This document shows positions 32,585-63,270 of a stretch of 64,000 nucleotides of DNA, piece by piece. The stretch covers positions 2,571,501 to 2,635,500 of the forward strand of contig JAQISU010000026.1 in the NCBI GenBank assembly GCA_029339505.1, written 5' to 3'. The position numbers and the translations under genes are program-made. Below the pieces are notes generated by a model. That model searched no databases and was not told the DNA's origin. It saw only the letters and a list, made by a program, of their open reading frames with translations. The stretch is from Unio delphinus (lineage: Eukaryota; Mollusca; Bivalvia; Unionida; Unionidae). Position 1 is the stretch's first letter; the number at the start of each line of letters is the position of its first letter.

Positions 32585-32861
32585 TTTCATTATGATGGAT
32601 GCGCAACAATTTTCGCGCATGCTGACATGACGGGATGATTATTTTTGAAATTTATGTATATTTCTGGCTTAATAACATAATTCAAATTTTTCAGTAGTAT
32701 TGTATTTAATGATTATTATCAAGATATTATTACCTGATAACACTTCTTTTTGTTAAGGAATAGTTCATAAACGAAGAATAAATAAGTAACATAATTTTAT
32801 TATAATGGATGATCCCAATGTAAATACATTCTTCATGGCAGACTATTAACCTAGTGCCGTA
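32585..32861. promoter_or_regulatory. Probable shared divergent promoter of SIRT1 and DNAJC12
   Basis: Only 277 bp separate the two start codons, so both 5' UTRs and promoters must lie here or overlap. No TATA box placement is obvious. The region near 32610-32635 is GC-richer ('gcgcatgctgacatgacggg'). Confidence 0.6.
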
Positions 32862-49675
<16,814 letters not shown>

Positions 49676-51684
49676 GTCCCTCCATCAATTTTATTTAGTT
49701 TTTCTTACTTTTGTTTTGTTTTTGGATCTCTTTGTTTATTTTTGTCAGATGTGTCACATATGTTAGTTTGTACATTCTGCTGATTTTTGCATACTTTTAT
49801 GTAATGCCCATTGACATAAATAATTACTTAATGTTTGCATTTGATGACATGTGACCTTTTTGAGTTTTGAGAAGTTGGCAATAGTTGTCTGGACAAAATT
49901 GTACATTGGTACTTTGTAGCTGATTACAAATACAAGAATTATTGTAGAAAATCATGTGCAAATATATGCTGCAACAGAGTTTATGATAGCATGTTGATTG
50001 GAAATCACAAGAGTGTATATAATATCAGCAAATCGTGTAGAGTCAAGTGAAATCCACATTTTACATACCTACAAGGGATGTTATAGCTTTGTGATCTGTG
50101 GTATACTATATGGATTACGCATTTCATTGTATTTTTAAAACTTAAAACAAACATTTAACTAAAATACTAGAATTTTTTTATACAGTTTTCACATACCTGT
50201 CGTAATCACACACACAGCATTGGGTGGTTTTGAGAATCAAAAGAGCGTTTTTGTAGGTCCTGTGGACGGTGGGGGTGGACTGTATATAGGTAATATTCAG
50301 GGATAGGTAGTAAAGTCTACTCACTGTACCTAGTTGATAGCCGCTAATGACATGTTAAAATACACAATCGGTGGATATATGGTTATAATTTCAAGCAAAT
50401 ATGCCTATAGTATGCCTTTGAATTACATACATGTCATGTAACTGTTTCTAGCCAAGTTATGTGCATGTAGACAATGCACTTTCTCACTTGCATGGTCCAC
50501 CATTATCATGCAGTCTTCAGCTAGGGTTCAATGACCGCACCCATCAGGAGCCCATCTTGCCATAGCTTTACTACTGGAAACCTAATGCTTCCCTAGTGTC
50601 CTCTCTGAATTGTCCTAATATTAAAAAAATCACTGATATTTTAATGAGACAAAATATAGTTATTTGTAAGATGTCTCAGTATGAATGTGGAAGAAACATT
50701 TTGTTGTATCCCTGTTCTTCTCTCACCCCCTTCAATATTTCCGCATGCCTGTTTGTCCTTAAATGGTTAAGTTTTACAAATAAATCAGGTTGTTTTTATT
50801 TGCTTGTAGAATCAGATAAAGCCATACACCTTTATGTATGCATGCATCTCGGTGAGAATTACCTTGCCAAACACAGGCCAATGTGACTCATATTTTGAAA
50901 GTGAATGGATGGGTGGGCAGATAGATGTATTCAACAAATAGAAAAGTAAAAGTTGCCTTCTCTAATTTTACATAAATGTACCCAAGTAAAGCATCAAATG
51001 CATCTTAAAAAAGTAATTGAACCAAATCCATTAATAGAATACATGTACATGTACAATAAATAAGGAATGTGACTAGGGATTTATTATTGTAATACATTAG
51101 ATGCTTTAGATTTATAGGTCCATTAAGGGATGACAGCTAACAGAATGGGACAGGCATTTCTGTTTGCATTATCCTGGTGTTCCTATGTATCACTCTGTCG
51201 GGTAATTCTACGCAATGATACATCAGTTCTGTAAACACTGGACTCAGTCTTCTTTCTGGTAGGAAATCCAATTTGTATCAAAAAAGAATGATTGCCCTTT
51301 AATTATGGAAAGTGATAGTCATAAAGTGTAAAGAAATATCCCACATTTCTACTCTAAAAACATTATGTAATCGTGATTTCTAAATGTCAATATGAAGACC
51401 TATGCCATGACCTTCTTGAATTGGTAACCCAGTCAAACCTTTTTAATATTTATATTTTATAATCATACAAATAAATACATTATTCAAAAATTGGAAATGT
51501 TTGCTTTAGAACAATACTGCATCTTAATCCAAATTTCCTTTTTTTGCAAGAAGTTGTCCTACATGTATTTTATCGTGTTATAATATGTCAGCTTCTCGCT
51601 AGAACACAATTCTCAAGAAATTTCCAGGTGTATAGTCTGTTTCTAAATTCTTTAGTAATTTTTATTTCCTCATAAATGAGACAT

Positions 51685-51979
51685 TGGCCCAACTTGATTC
51701 GATAACCCGTTCTAACCCGGATTGTACGCACCGCCCGTTCCGTACTTGATTCATAGTAAGTAGATACCCCCGTGCGACCGTTTGTCACCCGTGCTAAACA
51801 CTCCGGCCTATTTTAAACCAAGATGGCGACAGCAGAAGAAGACACGTGACATACACATTGCTATCTCCGCCATTTTCGCCGTATTTTTCGTCCTTGATTG
51901 GATCACCCGGTCAATACGCCGAATCACGTGATAGCATCATCACGGTCCTCCGGTCAGGCGATAGAATCAAGTTGGGCCA
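51685..51979. mobile_element. MITE with 16-bp perfect terminal inverted repeats
   Basis: 295 bp. TGGCCCAACTTGATTC at 51685-51700 is the exact reverse complement of 51964-51979. The interior is GC-richer than its surroundings. No coding capacity; no clear target duplication seen. Confidence 0.7.
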
Positions 51980-52689
51980 TAGTAAAAACATATCCTATTC
52001 TTTGTTGTTTCTCCTTATTTTATAATTTTTTTATAATTAGTATTTTTATTAGTTTATTTATATAATTTTTTCTTACAAGATCTGTTTAGTTTGCTAAATA
52101 TCTCTTGCCATTTAGTGGCATTATGTTGAGTTTTGTAAAAACAAATATAAACTACTCTACTGAAATGCAGAAAGAGTCCAAAGTAATGTATTTCATTTCC
52201 ATGGCCTGATGGATTAAAATTACATCTTTTCAAAGCCATGTGCAGAATAGGTCAACATATCGCGAGTCATGAAAACAGAGTATCCTTTGTGTCCAAAATT
52301 ATTATTTTGAGCAGAATACTTTGATGCAAATTGTTAAATGGTAAGCATTGCAGCAATTTATTTTCGTCAGTTGGTGCCAGATAGCAATGTACTTAACATG
52401 AATTTAATGAATTTGTAAAAATGCTTGACTTTTAACACGTCATTCCCTTAGATTCTGATAGTGAATACATTTTAGTTTATTTATAAGTGAAGCTCATTGA
52501 TCTATACTGTTTGAAAGTGAAAACAGTACATTGTTTATGATCAAGATTTACAAACTGTAGACTCAAAACTCTTTTAGTTAATTAAATCATACTATATGTT
52601 TTGGATGTGTGTTAAAATTTATTTATATTATGAAATATTTATGTGCTATAATATTGCATTACATTACTGTATCTTTTCATTGTGCAAGC

Positions 52690-54760
52690 CTCCATTTCAT
52701 TTAGGACCAACTAGACCAATGGACGTGTGTGTGTAAAGTTTCAAAGCAATCCTCCAAGTAGTTTAGGAGGAATAGTGATAACAAACTTGTGACAGATTTG
52801 ATGACAGAATGAAAAGATCATTACAATAGGTAGTGATAAGACATTGTTATATATGTTTAACTTTATGTTTTAGTATTGCTGAAATGTGTAATTCAGTTTT
52901 ATGAAATATTGTTTTGTTATATTACTGATTTATTAATAAAAATGAGCTTTTGACAGTATTCATTATCATGACCCATTTTTCACTTGAATAGCAAGACACA
53001 AATAAAACCAGATAAATATTTTACCTTTCATAAGCTTCAAAGTCTATTGATTAACAGGAATTTCAGTAGAATTGGATATCTTACTCTGTGAAATGTATCC
53101 ATTTTCATTTAATGTTGGCTTTGCATCATGTGTGCATTGCAAAGAGCCCTGCTGATTCCATTTTGCAGAGCAAGACATTAAACTGATAATTTTGTTGACA
53201 AACCAAAGATTGACAAATGATCTTTCATAGATCTTAAACCCTTTAAGGTGTCAGTAACAGATTAAAAAATAAACTGAATTGGAAAGTTTTGCTGCTGAAA
53301 TCAACGTTTGTAGGACTTGCAGTCATGACTTCCTAAATGGAATATTGAAAATCTAACTCATTCTTGGTATCATCATCAGAAAGCTGCATGCCAGAATTGC
53401 TTGTAAATTTAGCAATCCTTGATACAGTAATGATACAGAAAATCAAGGCCAGATTTGCTTATAAGTCCAACAATCTTTGGAAAAGTAATGATACTGAAAC
53501 CAAACTCATGAGGATAAATGATCAAGGGGCTCTATTCCTAACAATGATGTTGTGGAATAATAGAAATCAAGGTATCATTAAACAGTTTTTGGCTACTGTC
53601 TGTTATACCTTTGAAGTCATCAGTCGTCAGAGAATGTAGAAAAAAATCCAATAACTAAAGGAATGGTGAGCAATTTAATCAAGTAAACACATCTCAGACT
53701 CTTATGCATACCACTGCATGAGAAAGACGAGATTGTAGTAAAAGCACAGGCCCATAAGGGACTGATGTTCTGCTGACCTACATAAAATTCCAGGAATTCA
53801 AGATAAGACTGTTTCTTCTTTTTAACTGAAAGTATTAACACCATCTCTGATATTTTTGAGAAATAAGTGTCCAAGGCAGTGGTATTGGGTGTAAGATAGC
53901 ACCATTTTCATTTAGAACTAAATAGTTCTAAAGAAGTCTATTGGTGAAAACCCAAGTGAATACATTCATCTACTCCAAAAGAATAGCAATAAAGTCTTTC
54001 AAGATGCCCACCATGTTAATTGACATTAGTGTAACATCATTTTCATTTTTGTCTAACAGTACAACAATTCTGGTAAAAATACCATGTCAGTAAAACTTGT
54101 CACTGACCACAAGTAGCAATAACAAGTAACAAGATTCTCAAGATGGAGGCCCTAGTGGTCATACTGGATGCCAGATTGGCACCATTGTCAATTACGACCA
54201 AGTATACATAATAAAATGTCTTTTTATGAAGCACCCCCATGTTGATATGACTTTCAATTTTCGATGAGTAATAATGAGATTTTCGTCAATGGTGGTCATA
54301 GATTGATACCATTTTCATTTAGAACCAACTAAACATAACAAGATTTTCAAAATGGCCACTGTGGTGACAATTATTAGTGTCTGAGCAACACCATTTTCAT
54401 TTATGATCCACTCAACATTATAAGAAGTTTTTTCTGTGAAGATCGTATGTTGCTATGGTCATCCTTACAGGAGGGTTGTAATAAGTTTTTCAAAATGACC
54501 ATGTGACAAGAATATACATGTATAATCAGCACTGTTTTCACTTAGCTAAATATCATCAGACATTTTCTGGTCTAAACTCTGATTAGATATGACATCTCAA
54601 TTCAGGAGTAGCAACACAAATATTTTCAAGATGGCTGCTGCAGTGGCCATATTGTTTGTCAGATTGGAACAAATTTCATTTAGGACCACTAGAGACATCA
54701 TGGGATGTCTTTTAGTGAAAATCCCAAGTTTTACATCCAAGTTTTACAGTGGTTCAGAAA
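52690..54760 (+). repeat. Degenerate dispersed repeats with 'ccattttcatttag-accaact' core
   Basis: The word 'cattttcatttag(g/a)accaact' followed by 'aagat(t/g)ttcaa(g/a)atgg' recurs at about 52690, 53905, 54310, 54390 and 54670 in the same order. It is a decayed multicopy repeat; the ORF at 54589-55089 overlaps one copy. Confidence 0.55.
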
Positions 54761-55139
54761 AAAAAGTACAAGATAAATTGCTTCCACAAGATTATGTCAT
54801 ACCTCATCAGCTTAGAGTCAAAAAGAGCTCTAACTTATGTGTAGAAAACACTTATCTTCTTTCAGCTGCAGTGGTCTTTACCATTTACTTATTAACAAAG
54901 TTTGGTAACTGTAGGTGTCAAAGAACTTATTTTGTAGAAATAAATTGGCAACAGATGGACAGACAGACATCACAACATAATCTGCCTTATAGAAATTGTA
55001 TAGATGGTGATCTACAATTTGTATGGGTTAGATTTTTCAATGAAACAAATTCCCTGGATTTTCTCATTTGTTATCCTGGGTATTTATAAAAGACCTTTTA
55101 TATTTTAAGTACAGTTAAAAGAACACTTAATTTGATGTA

Positions 55140-55560
55140 CGACTGATGGCAGTATTTGGGTTATATACAGCTTGGCCATACTTCAGATATGCACCAATAA
55201 AAAAAAAAGACTGTTAGCTATTCTTGATCATTTTCACTTCTAAACTTCAGTGGTAAATTTGTTTTAAAAAATAATCAATATCATTCTTTTTACTTTTATA
55301 AAATTTGTATTTCATTTACTGGACTTTCAAAAGTTTGTATTGCCAAGTATGGTAAATTTTCCCAGTCTTAATAATTGCTAGAGATAGTGTACTTTAGACT
55401 AAATCATGCTGATTATTCAAGCACATGGGAGTAAACATTTGGTTAGCTGTTTGCTTAGAGCTTGTACATTTTCCGAAAGTATGGTTTGTAAAGAAATTCC
55501 AGGCAAAGTAACAGAGGTATGTAATATATGTACATGTAAAAAGTTCAGGAGCTCTGTGAT
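55140..55560 (+). repeat. Dispersed repeat, copy 1
   Basis: Shares ordered words ('cttggccatacttcagat', 'gctagagatagtgta', 'cttagagcttgtacatttt', 'aaagtaacagaggtatg') with 59770-60100. No coding signal. Confidence 0.5.
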
Positions 55561-58500
55561 TTATTGGTATGCTCATCTTCAGATGCTGATCAAAACTTCC
55601 AAGTTGCATGAAAATCCACTAAAGTCAGTGGGACTAGATGCATTAGTGAGACTGAAAACTTTATTCAGCCACATGACAAAAGGGCAATAACTCTAACAAA
55701 AAGTTTGGGAAGACAGTAATTTGTCAGTATGCTCATCTTAAAATTAGCATGTCAAATGATTAATGGCAAGCCACTAAAAACTGAGATTATTTGCATTCCT
55801 AAATAAGTACACTTTGTTATACTCCCAGTATAAAAAGGCAACAACTCTAACAACTTGCTGGATCAAAGAGATTTCTTCTTCTTTGCATCTCCATATGATG
55901 ATCATAACACTTTGTATATTTCATTACAATCCATTGAAATCTTTGGGACTATAGTTTGCTTAACCTCCTGTTCATCAAGAATATAAAAAGTGCACAAAAC
56001 ATCATCATCAATTTATAACTTTTAACCTAACTGGTGGTCCCTGACATTGTCATTTTCTTTGGGTTTCAAACCAAATGAAAACTGCTGATTGTAAACAACC
56101 CGACTGATGGGTCACTGTCCTTTTCTGATTTCTAGAAAATTTTCTGTAAAACTCTGTCATCTGCATCCATTATTTGCATAGTTTTTATATTTCTATATAA
56201 AAGGAATTTAATAGGTGAAAAGGAACAACACAAATGGGATCTTACTCCTAAAGTAAATTGTGGGGATTATTCAGAGGTTATCAAAGGTGGCAAACTACAC
56301 CTCTGTTGTATGAAACAAAGTGGATTGGCCTATATAATATGACAACAATGTTTTAAAGAACCTTCTGTTTGGTTTGAAATGCTAATTTGACAATATTAGG
56401 GACCGCCTGGCAACAATCAGGTAAGACATAAATCGGTGAATGAAATGATCAAGTGTTATATATTTTATATATGCATGATACTTTTCATTTTGAAAATCAG
56501 CAGGGGGTACAAACAAATGGAAGGGTATATGAACAAGATTCTGCCTTTTCTTTTCTCAGCATGTTAAAATGGGTGACAACTCTTATGACCATTGCGGGTA
56601 AAGTGATTTTTTTAAAAAGTAATCTCAATTTCAAGTGATAATAATGTTGAACAAATTTCTTGTTAATCCATCAACAGAAATATAAATCATCTGGATATCT
56701 ATCTAACATTGAAATGGTCCTCTGCACCACTGCTGCCTCTGCCTCTGCTATCTGCCAATTTAGTTTACAACTTTTTATATTATCTCATAGCCAACTAATT
56801 TTTGGACACAAATGTATGTAATTGAGTCGCATGCCTCTTAACTTTGCTTGTTATGATGACTTGCTAAGGTTGTTCAAACATATATCTTGAATTGCAATTT
56901 AAACTAAGTAATATCTTCATAAAATTCTGTCATGATATGCTTTCGCACAACGTAAAATTGCCCCTTACAAATCTTCAGTTTTGCAGGTACATAGCTTTGC
57001 ATACTGTCAAGCATTAAAGTTTCTGAGGTAACATGTAGTCTCATAATGTTTATTCTACTAATCACTCCTAACAGGATATCCACATATACCAAAAGAACTG
57101 GTCTGCAGTTGGGCTCAGCTTATAAGAGAATATGTTGTACTTCTTATTTCATTCTTATCTACCGGTAACTAACTCTCGTGTAGGTCTGATAAATTACTAG
57201 GCAAATAACAGGATACATTCCTTGTGTGACAGATGTTACAATCAAACAGAGTAACTTGGTTGTGCCATAATTTTTACCTAAACCAAGATAACCTTGCCTG
57301 CCCAGTGTTGTGGTTTGTTATGTCCAGCTGCAAGAATCTACACCCTTTCTACATTAATTAGTGACATACTATTTAAAACTTATAAATAAAGAAGACTGAC
57401 ACAAAATATTAATTGTCCAATTTTAAGATTTCTACAATATACAATTTTGATCCAACAATACACCTCATTATCTTCAAACCTTTTTGACACAATCACAATG
57501 GGAAATATGTGATGACTCAGCAACACTTAAAAACATAAAATGTAAACAGACTCTTAGTAAGTTTGCTTAATAATCTAACAGTACTCAAATGTAAAATACT
57601 CCTATTATAGTAATAATGTTTCTTTTCTTCTTTTTGTTTCTTACATGGTAAAGAGTTATAATAACACAAGTGTAAATGCTTTTAGAAGATGAGAAGAACA
57701 TTATTATATTTGTAATAATAATTGAATTAAACACAATCAACTTTTTTTTCACACAGCATGTTTCATTGGTCTGATGTGAATATCCAACCAATATTTCCTA
57801 ATTATCTTGACAGACATCAAAACAATGAATAAGAGATTAAGACTTTCATGTGCAGAAGTCAGCATTTACACAGCCCAACAATAAAATAAAATTATGTTTT
57901 TGTGAATATTCAAAAATTCTAAATTATCTCTTTACCCTGCAAGCTTGACAGCATTTTACAACAGAACAAAACAAGGTGAAATCTAAACTGGGCAGTGTTG
58001 AACTATAAGTTTTTATACAAGGGAACAACTAAAAACCAGCCAAGTCACCTGAAATTCAATCTTGGATTCACAAGGTAACCATTATGTCAAAAATTCTAAA
58101 TACACAACTCCCTTGATAAATCGTGCACTGATAACTCACAAACCCGCTTATTACATGGTGTCTGACGTTGATCCCTATAGATTATAAATATCTTTCAAAA
58201 TATGCCAAATGTGAACAAATTGTGATAAGAATTGCTAAATTAAACCTTTAATCATTTCTCGTCTTATCATCAAAAATGGTGATTAATGCCCATAAAGATA
58301 GATTCCAAATTGTGAAATTTGCAAGTTGTAAATAAGATATCACATATTATGTTAGGTTTTATTTGTTGATAAATTGTCTTCAATACATTGTAAATAAACA
58401 GTCTGGTGAAATTGCGATCAATGAAAATGGCTAACAGGTAGTTACAGAGAATGAAATCAACAGCAATTAAATATCTTGCTATGTGAAGGTCACTTTCTAA

Positions 58501-59769
58501 TCCTTTATTTCCATTTCAATGTAAACATTATAATTGCAACATATTCTTTTCTATGAAAACATGAAAAGAGCCAATCAACCGTCACATCGAAACCCGCGAG
58601 TACTTCTGTGAGAACCTAATTACCTGCCAGCTTGGTGAAGAGTTTGTTGTATTACAATAATCAATTAAATGAAACCTGTGTTGTTTATGTTAAGCAAATG
58701 GAAACCATGTGGAATGTTTTTGATGATATCAATATACTGCAATTTATCTTTAAATTAATTTTACTCTATGAGGAAAAAAAAAACTACAGTTATAAAGAGA
58801 TATTTATTCACAGTTAATTTCAGCACAATTATAAAGCGAGTATTCAACACTAATATGTCAACCCCCCCCTTTTTTTTGCTTTTGTGTTGATCCTTTTATT
58901 GTTTAGTTTTTTATTCTAGATCCCTCGATAACTCATGCCTCATTTATAGTGCAGTCAATATTTTGGACCCCAATGTGCGTGAATTATTGAGGGAGAAGTG
59001 TAGTCATATTGCCCACTTCATCACCATCTTTATTTATTATATCCTCTTGAAATAGATAATACAGCAAGTTGATGAAGAACAAATGTATGAAATTGGGGTC
59101 ATATAAAAGTCTAATAAGATTCATGTAACCAGAGCTCCCAAAATTTTTAAACTTTTGTCAGACATTCTTTGTCAGGAGCAGTTGCAGTCAATCTGGCAAC
59201 CAATTAACAATCCCCCTAATCGTCTTACATCGGAAGGTATATCCAATATAGTTCTGCATTTAAGTTTTGAATATATTAAAACAGCTATAAATTACCAATC
59301 TGCTTAAAATCTGACACAGTAGTTTTCTTCATTTTCTTAAAAGTTTGTTATGCAAATGTTGGTTTCATGATACTAACATGTTCATGTGCCAATTGACACA
59401 ACTTTGAAACAGAATCCTTCAAAAGAAGTGGCCATGTTTTTGCTGTTACTTTAAAGACTGCTACTGTATGTTTTCTTCAGGGTATTAGTACAAAGCTGCT
59501 ATTATACTATTTACAGAAGACATGTGATATGCAATGTACATCTCCCATACAAGTTGATGTCAGTACTTATGTTTGGGTTTTTAATTGGTACTTTTTAATT
59601 TAATATTTTGCATAGGGTTAGATTTTTTAAGAAAAAAATTTCCTCTGTTATACTCATGGTTATACTCACTATTTAAAACAGACCTTGTATATTTTCGATC
59701 ATGTTATAAGAATTTTTAATTCCCTTTTTTTTGGAATATGATAGGTGTAATAAGTATGCAGCTTTGCCT

Positions 59770-60100
59770 TACTTCAGATGTGCATCTATATATTAAACAA
59801 ATCTGCTAGCTCCACCAAGTCATTTTCAATTCATGAAATTTGGAGGTAAATTATAAAAAAGGGCCAATGACTTTTTATACTTTCAGAAGCTGGTCATGTC
59901 TAGTGTGGCAAATTCTTTAAATAACTGCTAAAGATAGTGTAATTTTAACTAATTCAGGCTGAATTTTTGAGCAAATTGGAGCAGTCATTTTGGTAAGCTG
60001 CATGCTTAGATCATGTACAATTTATACATGTACAATATCCAAAGCACTTTCAGTTGTAGTGCATGAAAGTAACATAGAGGTATGCCATCATTCAATTGTG
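59770..60100 (+). repeat. Dispersed repeat, copy 2
   Basis: Diverged copy of 55140-55560 in the same orientation ('ctttgccttacttcagat', 'gctaaagatagtgta', 'cttagatcatgtacaattt'). Confidence 0.5.
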
Positions 60101-60953
60101 CATGTTACAAACATAAGCAACTTCACCTTACACCTGTCACACTCTCAGAAGTTCAAAATTTCTGTAAAGTGACTCTACAGTAATAGAACAATTATATTTG
60201 AAGTTTGGATATTAGTTTTGGCTTAGCATTAAAATCCCAATGTATGATTTTGCCATTTTATAGTAGGTCAAAAAGTCAGTCTTGTTGGACACATCAGGCA
60301 TATATTTAGAATAAAAAATTCTGAATAACTGCAATCGAAGTATCCAAATTTAGTAAAAATTATATTATCCGTGTTATTTTGATTGAGCAAATTGCTTACC
60401 AATGTAATGTTTTAGACTATTCCAGTATTTAAACTCGTAATGCCTCTCCTCAGCACTTATGTTTGTACTGAGTTTGAAGATAAACAGGGAAAATAGCATG
60501 CAAAAAATATACCTGAGCAGACAAATAAAAGAGGATCAATCTGGTACCTTTATTAACATCAACGAATATTCAAATCCTATTGGAACACAACGAATATTCG
60601 AATAAAAGCTTGCTATCATTTCATATTGGTATACCGAGTTCAATAATTTATGCATACTAGTTTCTAAATGACGTTTCTGTTAATCAGCATTTCCCTTGAC
60701 TTCTTTAACAGACTGTGTTTACACATCAAAATGATAAACTAGAGGTTTTAACTTTCATCTACACAGAATATTTATTTCCTCATATACACTGATCCATATA
60801 TTATGCGTTATGGTTTTTAAAAAACACTTCTCTACATCTGTTGAATCTTCAATGCAAAAAATCAGTGGTTTTCGAGGTCTTATCCTTTTAAAGATCTTGT
60901 CATGGTAGAAAACTATAATCAGTCTCTTTTCATCACTAGATTCTATGACTAAA

Positions 60954-61099
60954 TTATGTCCCTGTTGTAATAGCTCCCATTCTGGCTGGGTCTTGCGAAG
61001 GATAGTGTACCACAGGGACTGGGGCTGATCCTCTGGGTGGAACACCAGGAGGGGGTCTCAAGGGAACCATGCCTGGCGGTGGGGGTGGCATTCTCATCC
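60954..61099 (-). CDS. Proline-rich protein, last coding exon
   Basis: 146 nt after acceptor TTCACAG, ending at TAA 60954-60956. It encodes GMRMPPPPPGMVPLRPPPGV, then VVHYPSQDPARMGAITTGT. It joins the exon at 61985-62179 in phase 1. The composition (P, G, R, M) is like that of splicing and 3'-processing factors, but I could not identify the gene. Start and N-terminal exons are to the right, probably outside the window. Confidence 0.65.
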
Positions 61100-61984
61100 C
61101 TGTGAAGAGAAAAAACATATCCTGAGATGGGGAATAACTTGCATATAATGTTTACAATAGATGTCTGCAACTCCAGCTTAAAAACTGTTCTGCATATATG
61201 TGATGACTGACGAAACATGCTACTTCCTATTCCCAATGTCAAAATGTGGAATTATTTGGAAGCTTCAAAGTTTGATAGATTTAATCCTGTTCCTACCAGA
61301 CTTAGTGCACAGTGTGGGAGAGGCTTGTCTCCAATGAAACAAAATGAAGGCAGAATACTGAAATAGGATGAAAGCAGACACAAAGATAATAATGCTGACT
61401 GTTCAACTGTATTCTGCTGATGTGGGTGCATTTGATCCAGTCTAGCAACTCACTGCAAGGAACTAATTTTTCATAAACCAAATTTTATGGGTGGCTATAA
61501 TTTAGATACCATTAACGTCATCTTTGGGGTCAAGGTCTGGTTTTGATGCGATCACTGATGACAAGTCAATGGACAAGAATCATCATTCCCCTTCTGACTA
61601 GGATTAAAATGATCATCAAATTCTTATGCCCAGCTTCTATGTATTGATAAAGATCAGCTGGTTAGTTAGTATCACTGTCTTGGTTAATAAACAGTAGCCA
61701 AGTTGTGCTCCACTTTTGGTGGTTCTTACTGGGGTTTCCCCAGGTTCTTCATCCAGTTATACTGGCCACCATGCATATTCTATCATGTCCTGAAAAACTG
61801 TTAAAACCAAAACAAACAACCATCCCAAAAAGAATATCTGTACAGACAGAAGTTCACAGATGGATATACCAAAAAAGTAATATTTGTACAGAGAGAAGTT
61901 CACAGAGATATACACCCCCAAAGGACACAGCAATTTATAATCAACCAAAAGTATAAAAACAAGCACAAGTGACCATTTACATAC
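61100..61984. other. Intron of the proline-rich gene
   Basis: 885 bp. Contains a probable family B SINE tail at 61718-61802; otherwise nothing recognised. Confidence 0.5.
61718..61802 (+). repeat. SINE (family B) tail fragment
   Basis: Words such as 'ggttctta/ttcc', 'actggccaccatgcatat' and 'cctgaaaaactgtta' parallel the tail of 4919-5157. Diverged and truncated. Confidence 0.4.
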
Positions 61985-62179
61985 CTGGTGGTGGTGGTCC
62001 TCGAAGAAAACCAATAGGCATCATGGGAGGTGGTCCACGGAAGGGCCCTGGAGGTCCTCTAGGCAGCAAACCTCTGGGTGGCATTCCACTTGGAGGAATA
62101 GGAGGCATGGGCACTGGGGGTCCAGCATTGCCCAGATTGAAGAAATTGTTGGCTAATTCTTTGGGTGGCTCTGGTAGAG
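61985..62179 (-). CDS. Proline-rich protein, penultimate coding exon
   Basis: 195 nt, acceptor CTTGCAG, donor GTATGT. It encodes LPEPPKELANNFFNLGNAGP, then a P/G/M/R low-complexity run (MPPIPPSGMPP, RGPPGPFRGPPPMMP). Enters with two bases completing a codon and exits in phase 1, matching the last exon. Identity unknown; a nuclear RNA-processing protein is a guess. Confidence 0.65.
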
Positions 62180-62870
62180 CTGCAAGCAGAGAAATGTCTT
62201 CAACCTAAAGCTTTATGTCAGAAATTTAAAAAGAGTATTTTCTTTGCTGAGAGAAACGAAGATGTGCATGAAAATTATAGTGACCCTGCTATAACACAAT
62301 GGTTCAGATCCATCAAACATGAATGTGTTATGTACTGAAACATGCAATAACTAACCAAGCCAGTTAGCTTAAGCAAATGATGTATGCACCAAAAAAATGG
62401 TGGTGATGGTGGGGTAATAATAGCAATTGTAAAAATACGTGCTTCACCGGCACAGTTACTCTCTTAATCTATGCATATTAAAAATCAACTTGCTTCATTC
62501 TAAACAAGTACTTAAAACAGTTGTTACTTGTTTACAATTTATTTTTATAGACAAAAAAAATAAAAATCATAAGCATATATAGTTGTATTTGTGTATTCAC
62601 TAGTCAAATCTATAAATCCGAAGTAGTATTTCCATAAAAAATGTGCATAAAAAGCATATTTTCTATAATAATAAAAATATCTGCAAGATCCATTCCAATC
62701 CATTTAATTTCTTTTTAATACATTCACACATTTTTATTCAAATGGGTTATTTTTTTCTGCAACATTAATACTTGCTTGACATATTCAAATGGTCTGGTCA
62801 GTGACCAACAATAAAATGAATAATTCAGACACTGAGAAGAAAAAATGGAACGTATTTAGGCTTTAATAGC
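62180..62870. other. Intron of the proline-rich gene, no feature seen
   Basis: AT-rich sequence with no exon, repeat or RNA that I can support. Confidence 0.5.
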
Positions 62871-62879
62871 ACATGAACT

Positions 62880-63270
62880 TCAGCCGAAAAAAGACACTGG
62901 ACGATGATCTATGACACTCGAGAGCAGCTGAGTGTACAGAATGAAGAGAACAGGTCCAAGGACAAACCCCTGTGGTACACCATAACATATATCTAAGATA
63001 TTTTTAATATGAATCGGAGATTAGAAACTGATTGGTAGTTCTTTACATCATTATGGTCGATTGTTTGTTTCTTCAGCAGAGGCCTTACAATGGCAATTTT
63101 GAAATATGATTGGAATTCCCTGGATAAGAAAGAGGTATAAATAACATCAAGTAGTGAAGGCAATATGGCATCTAAGCACTCAAGCAGCAGTGATGTTGTA
63201 ATTGGATCAAGTTCACATGACTTTGGCGCACTCTTCATCATGACTATACATACTAAGTCCATAGAGACAG
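62880..63270 (-). pseudogene. LINE (CR1/jockey-like) reverse-transcriptase fragment
   Basis: On the minus strand 63262-62993 encodes SAPKSCELDPITTSLLLECL, VIYTSFLSREFQSYFKIAIV and RPLLKK, DVKNYQSVSNLRFI, the start of a jockey/CR1-type RT domain. After an internal deletion, about 62980-62890 gives GVPQGFVLGPVLFILYT. Truncated and dead. Confidence 0.75.

Larger units (their letters stand above)
49676..60953. other. Intergenic / 3' UTR region
   Basis: 11 kb without a gene I can support. It includes a MITE (51685-51979), degenerate dispersed repeats (52690-54760) and a repeat pair (55140-55560 and 59770-60100). ORFs of 60-166 codons here overlap repeats or lack any resemblance. Confidence 0.55.

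Noticed and set aside
54589..55089. 166-codon plus-strand ORF in the intergenic region
   Set aside because: Its start overlaps a degenerate dispersed repeat, and the protein has no recognisable domain or conserved pattern.
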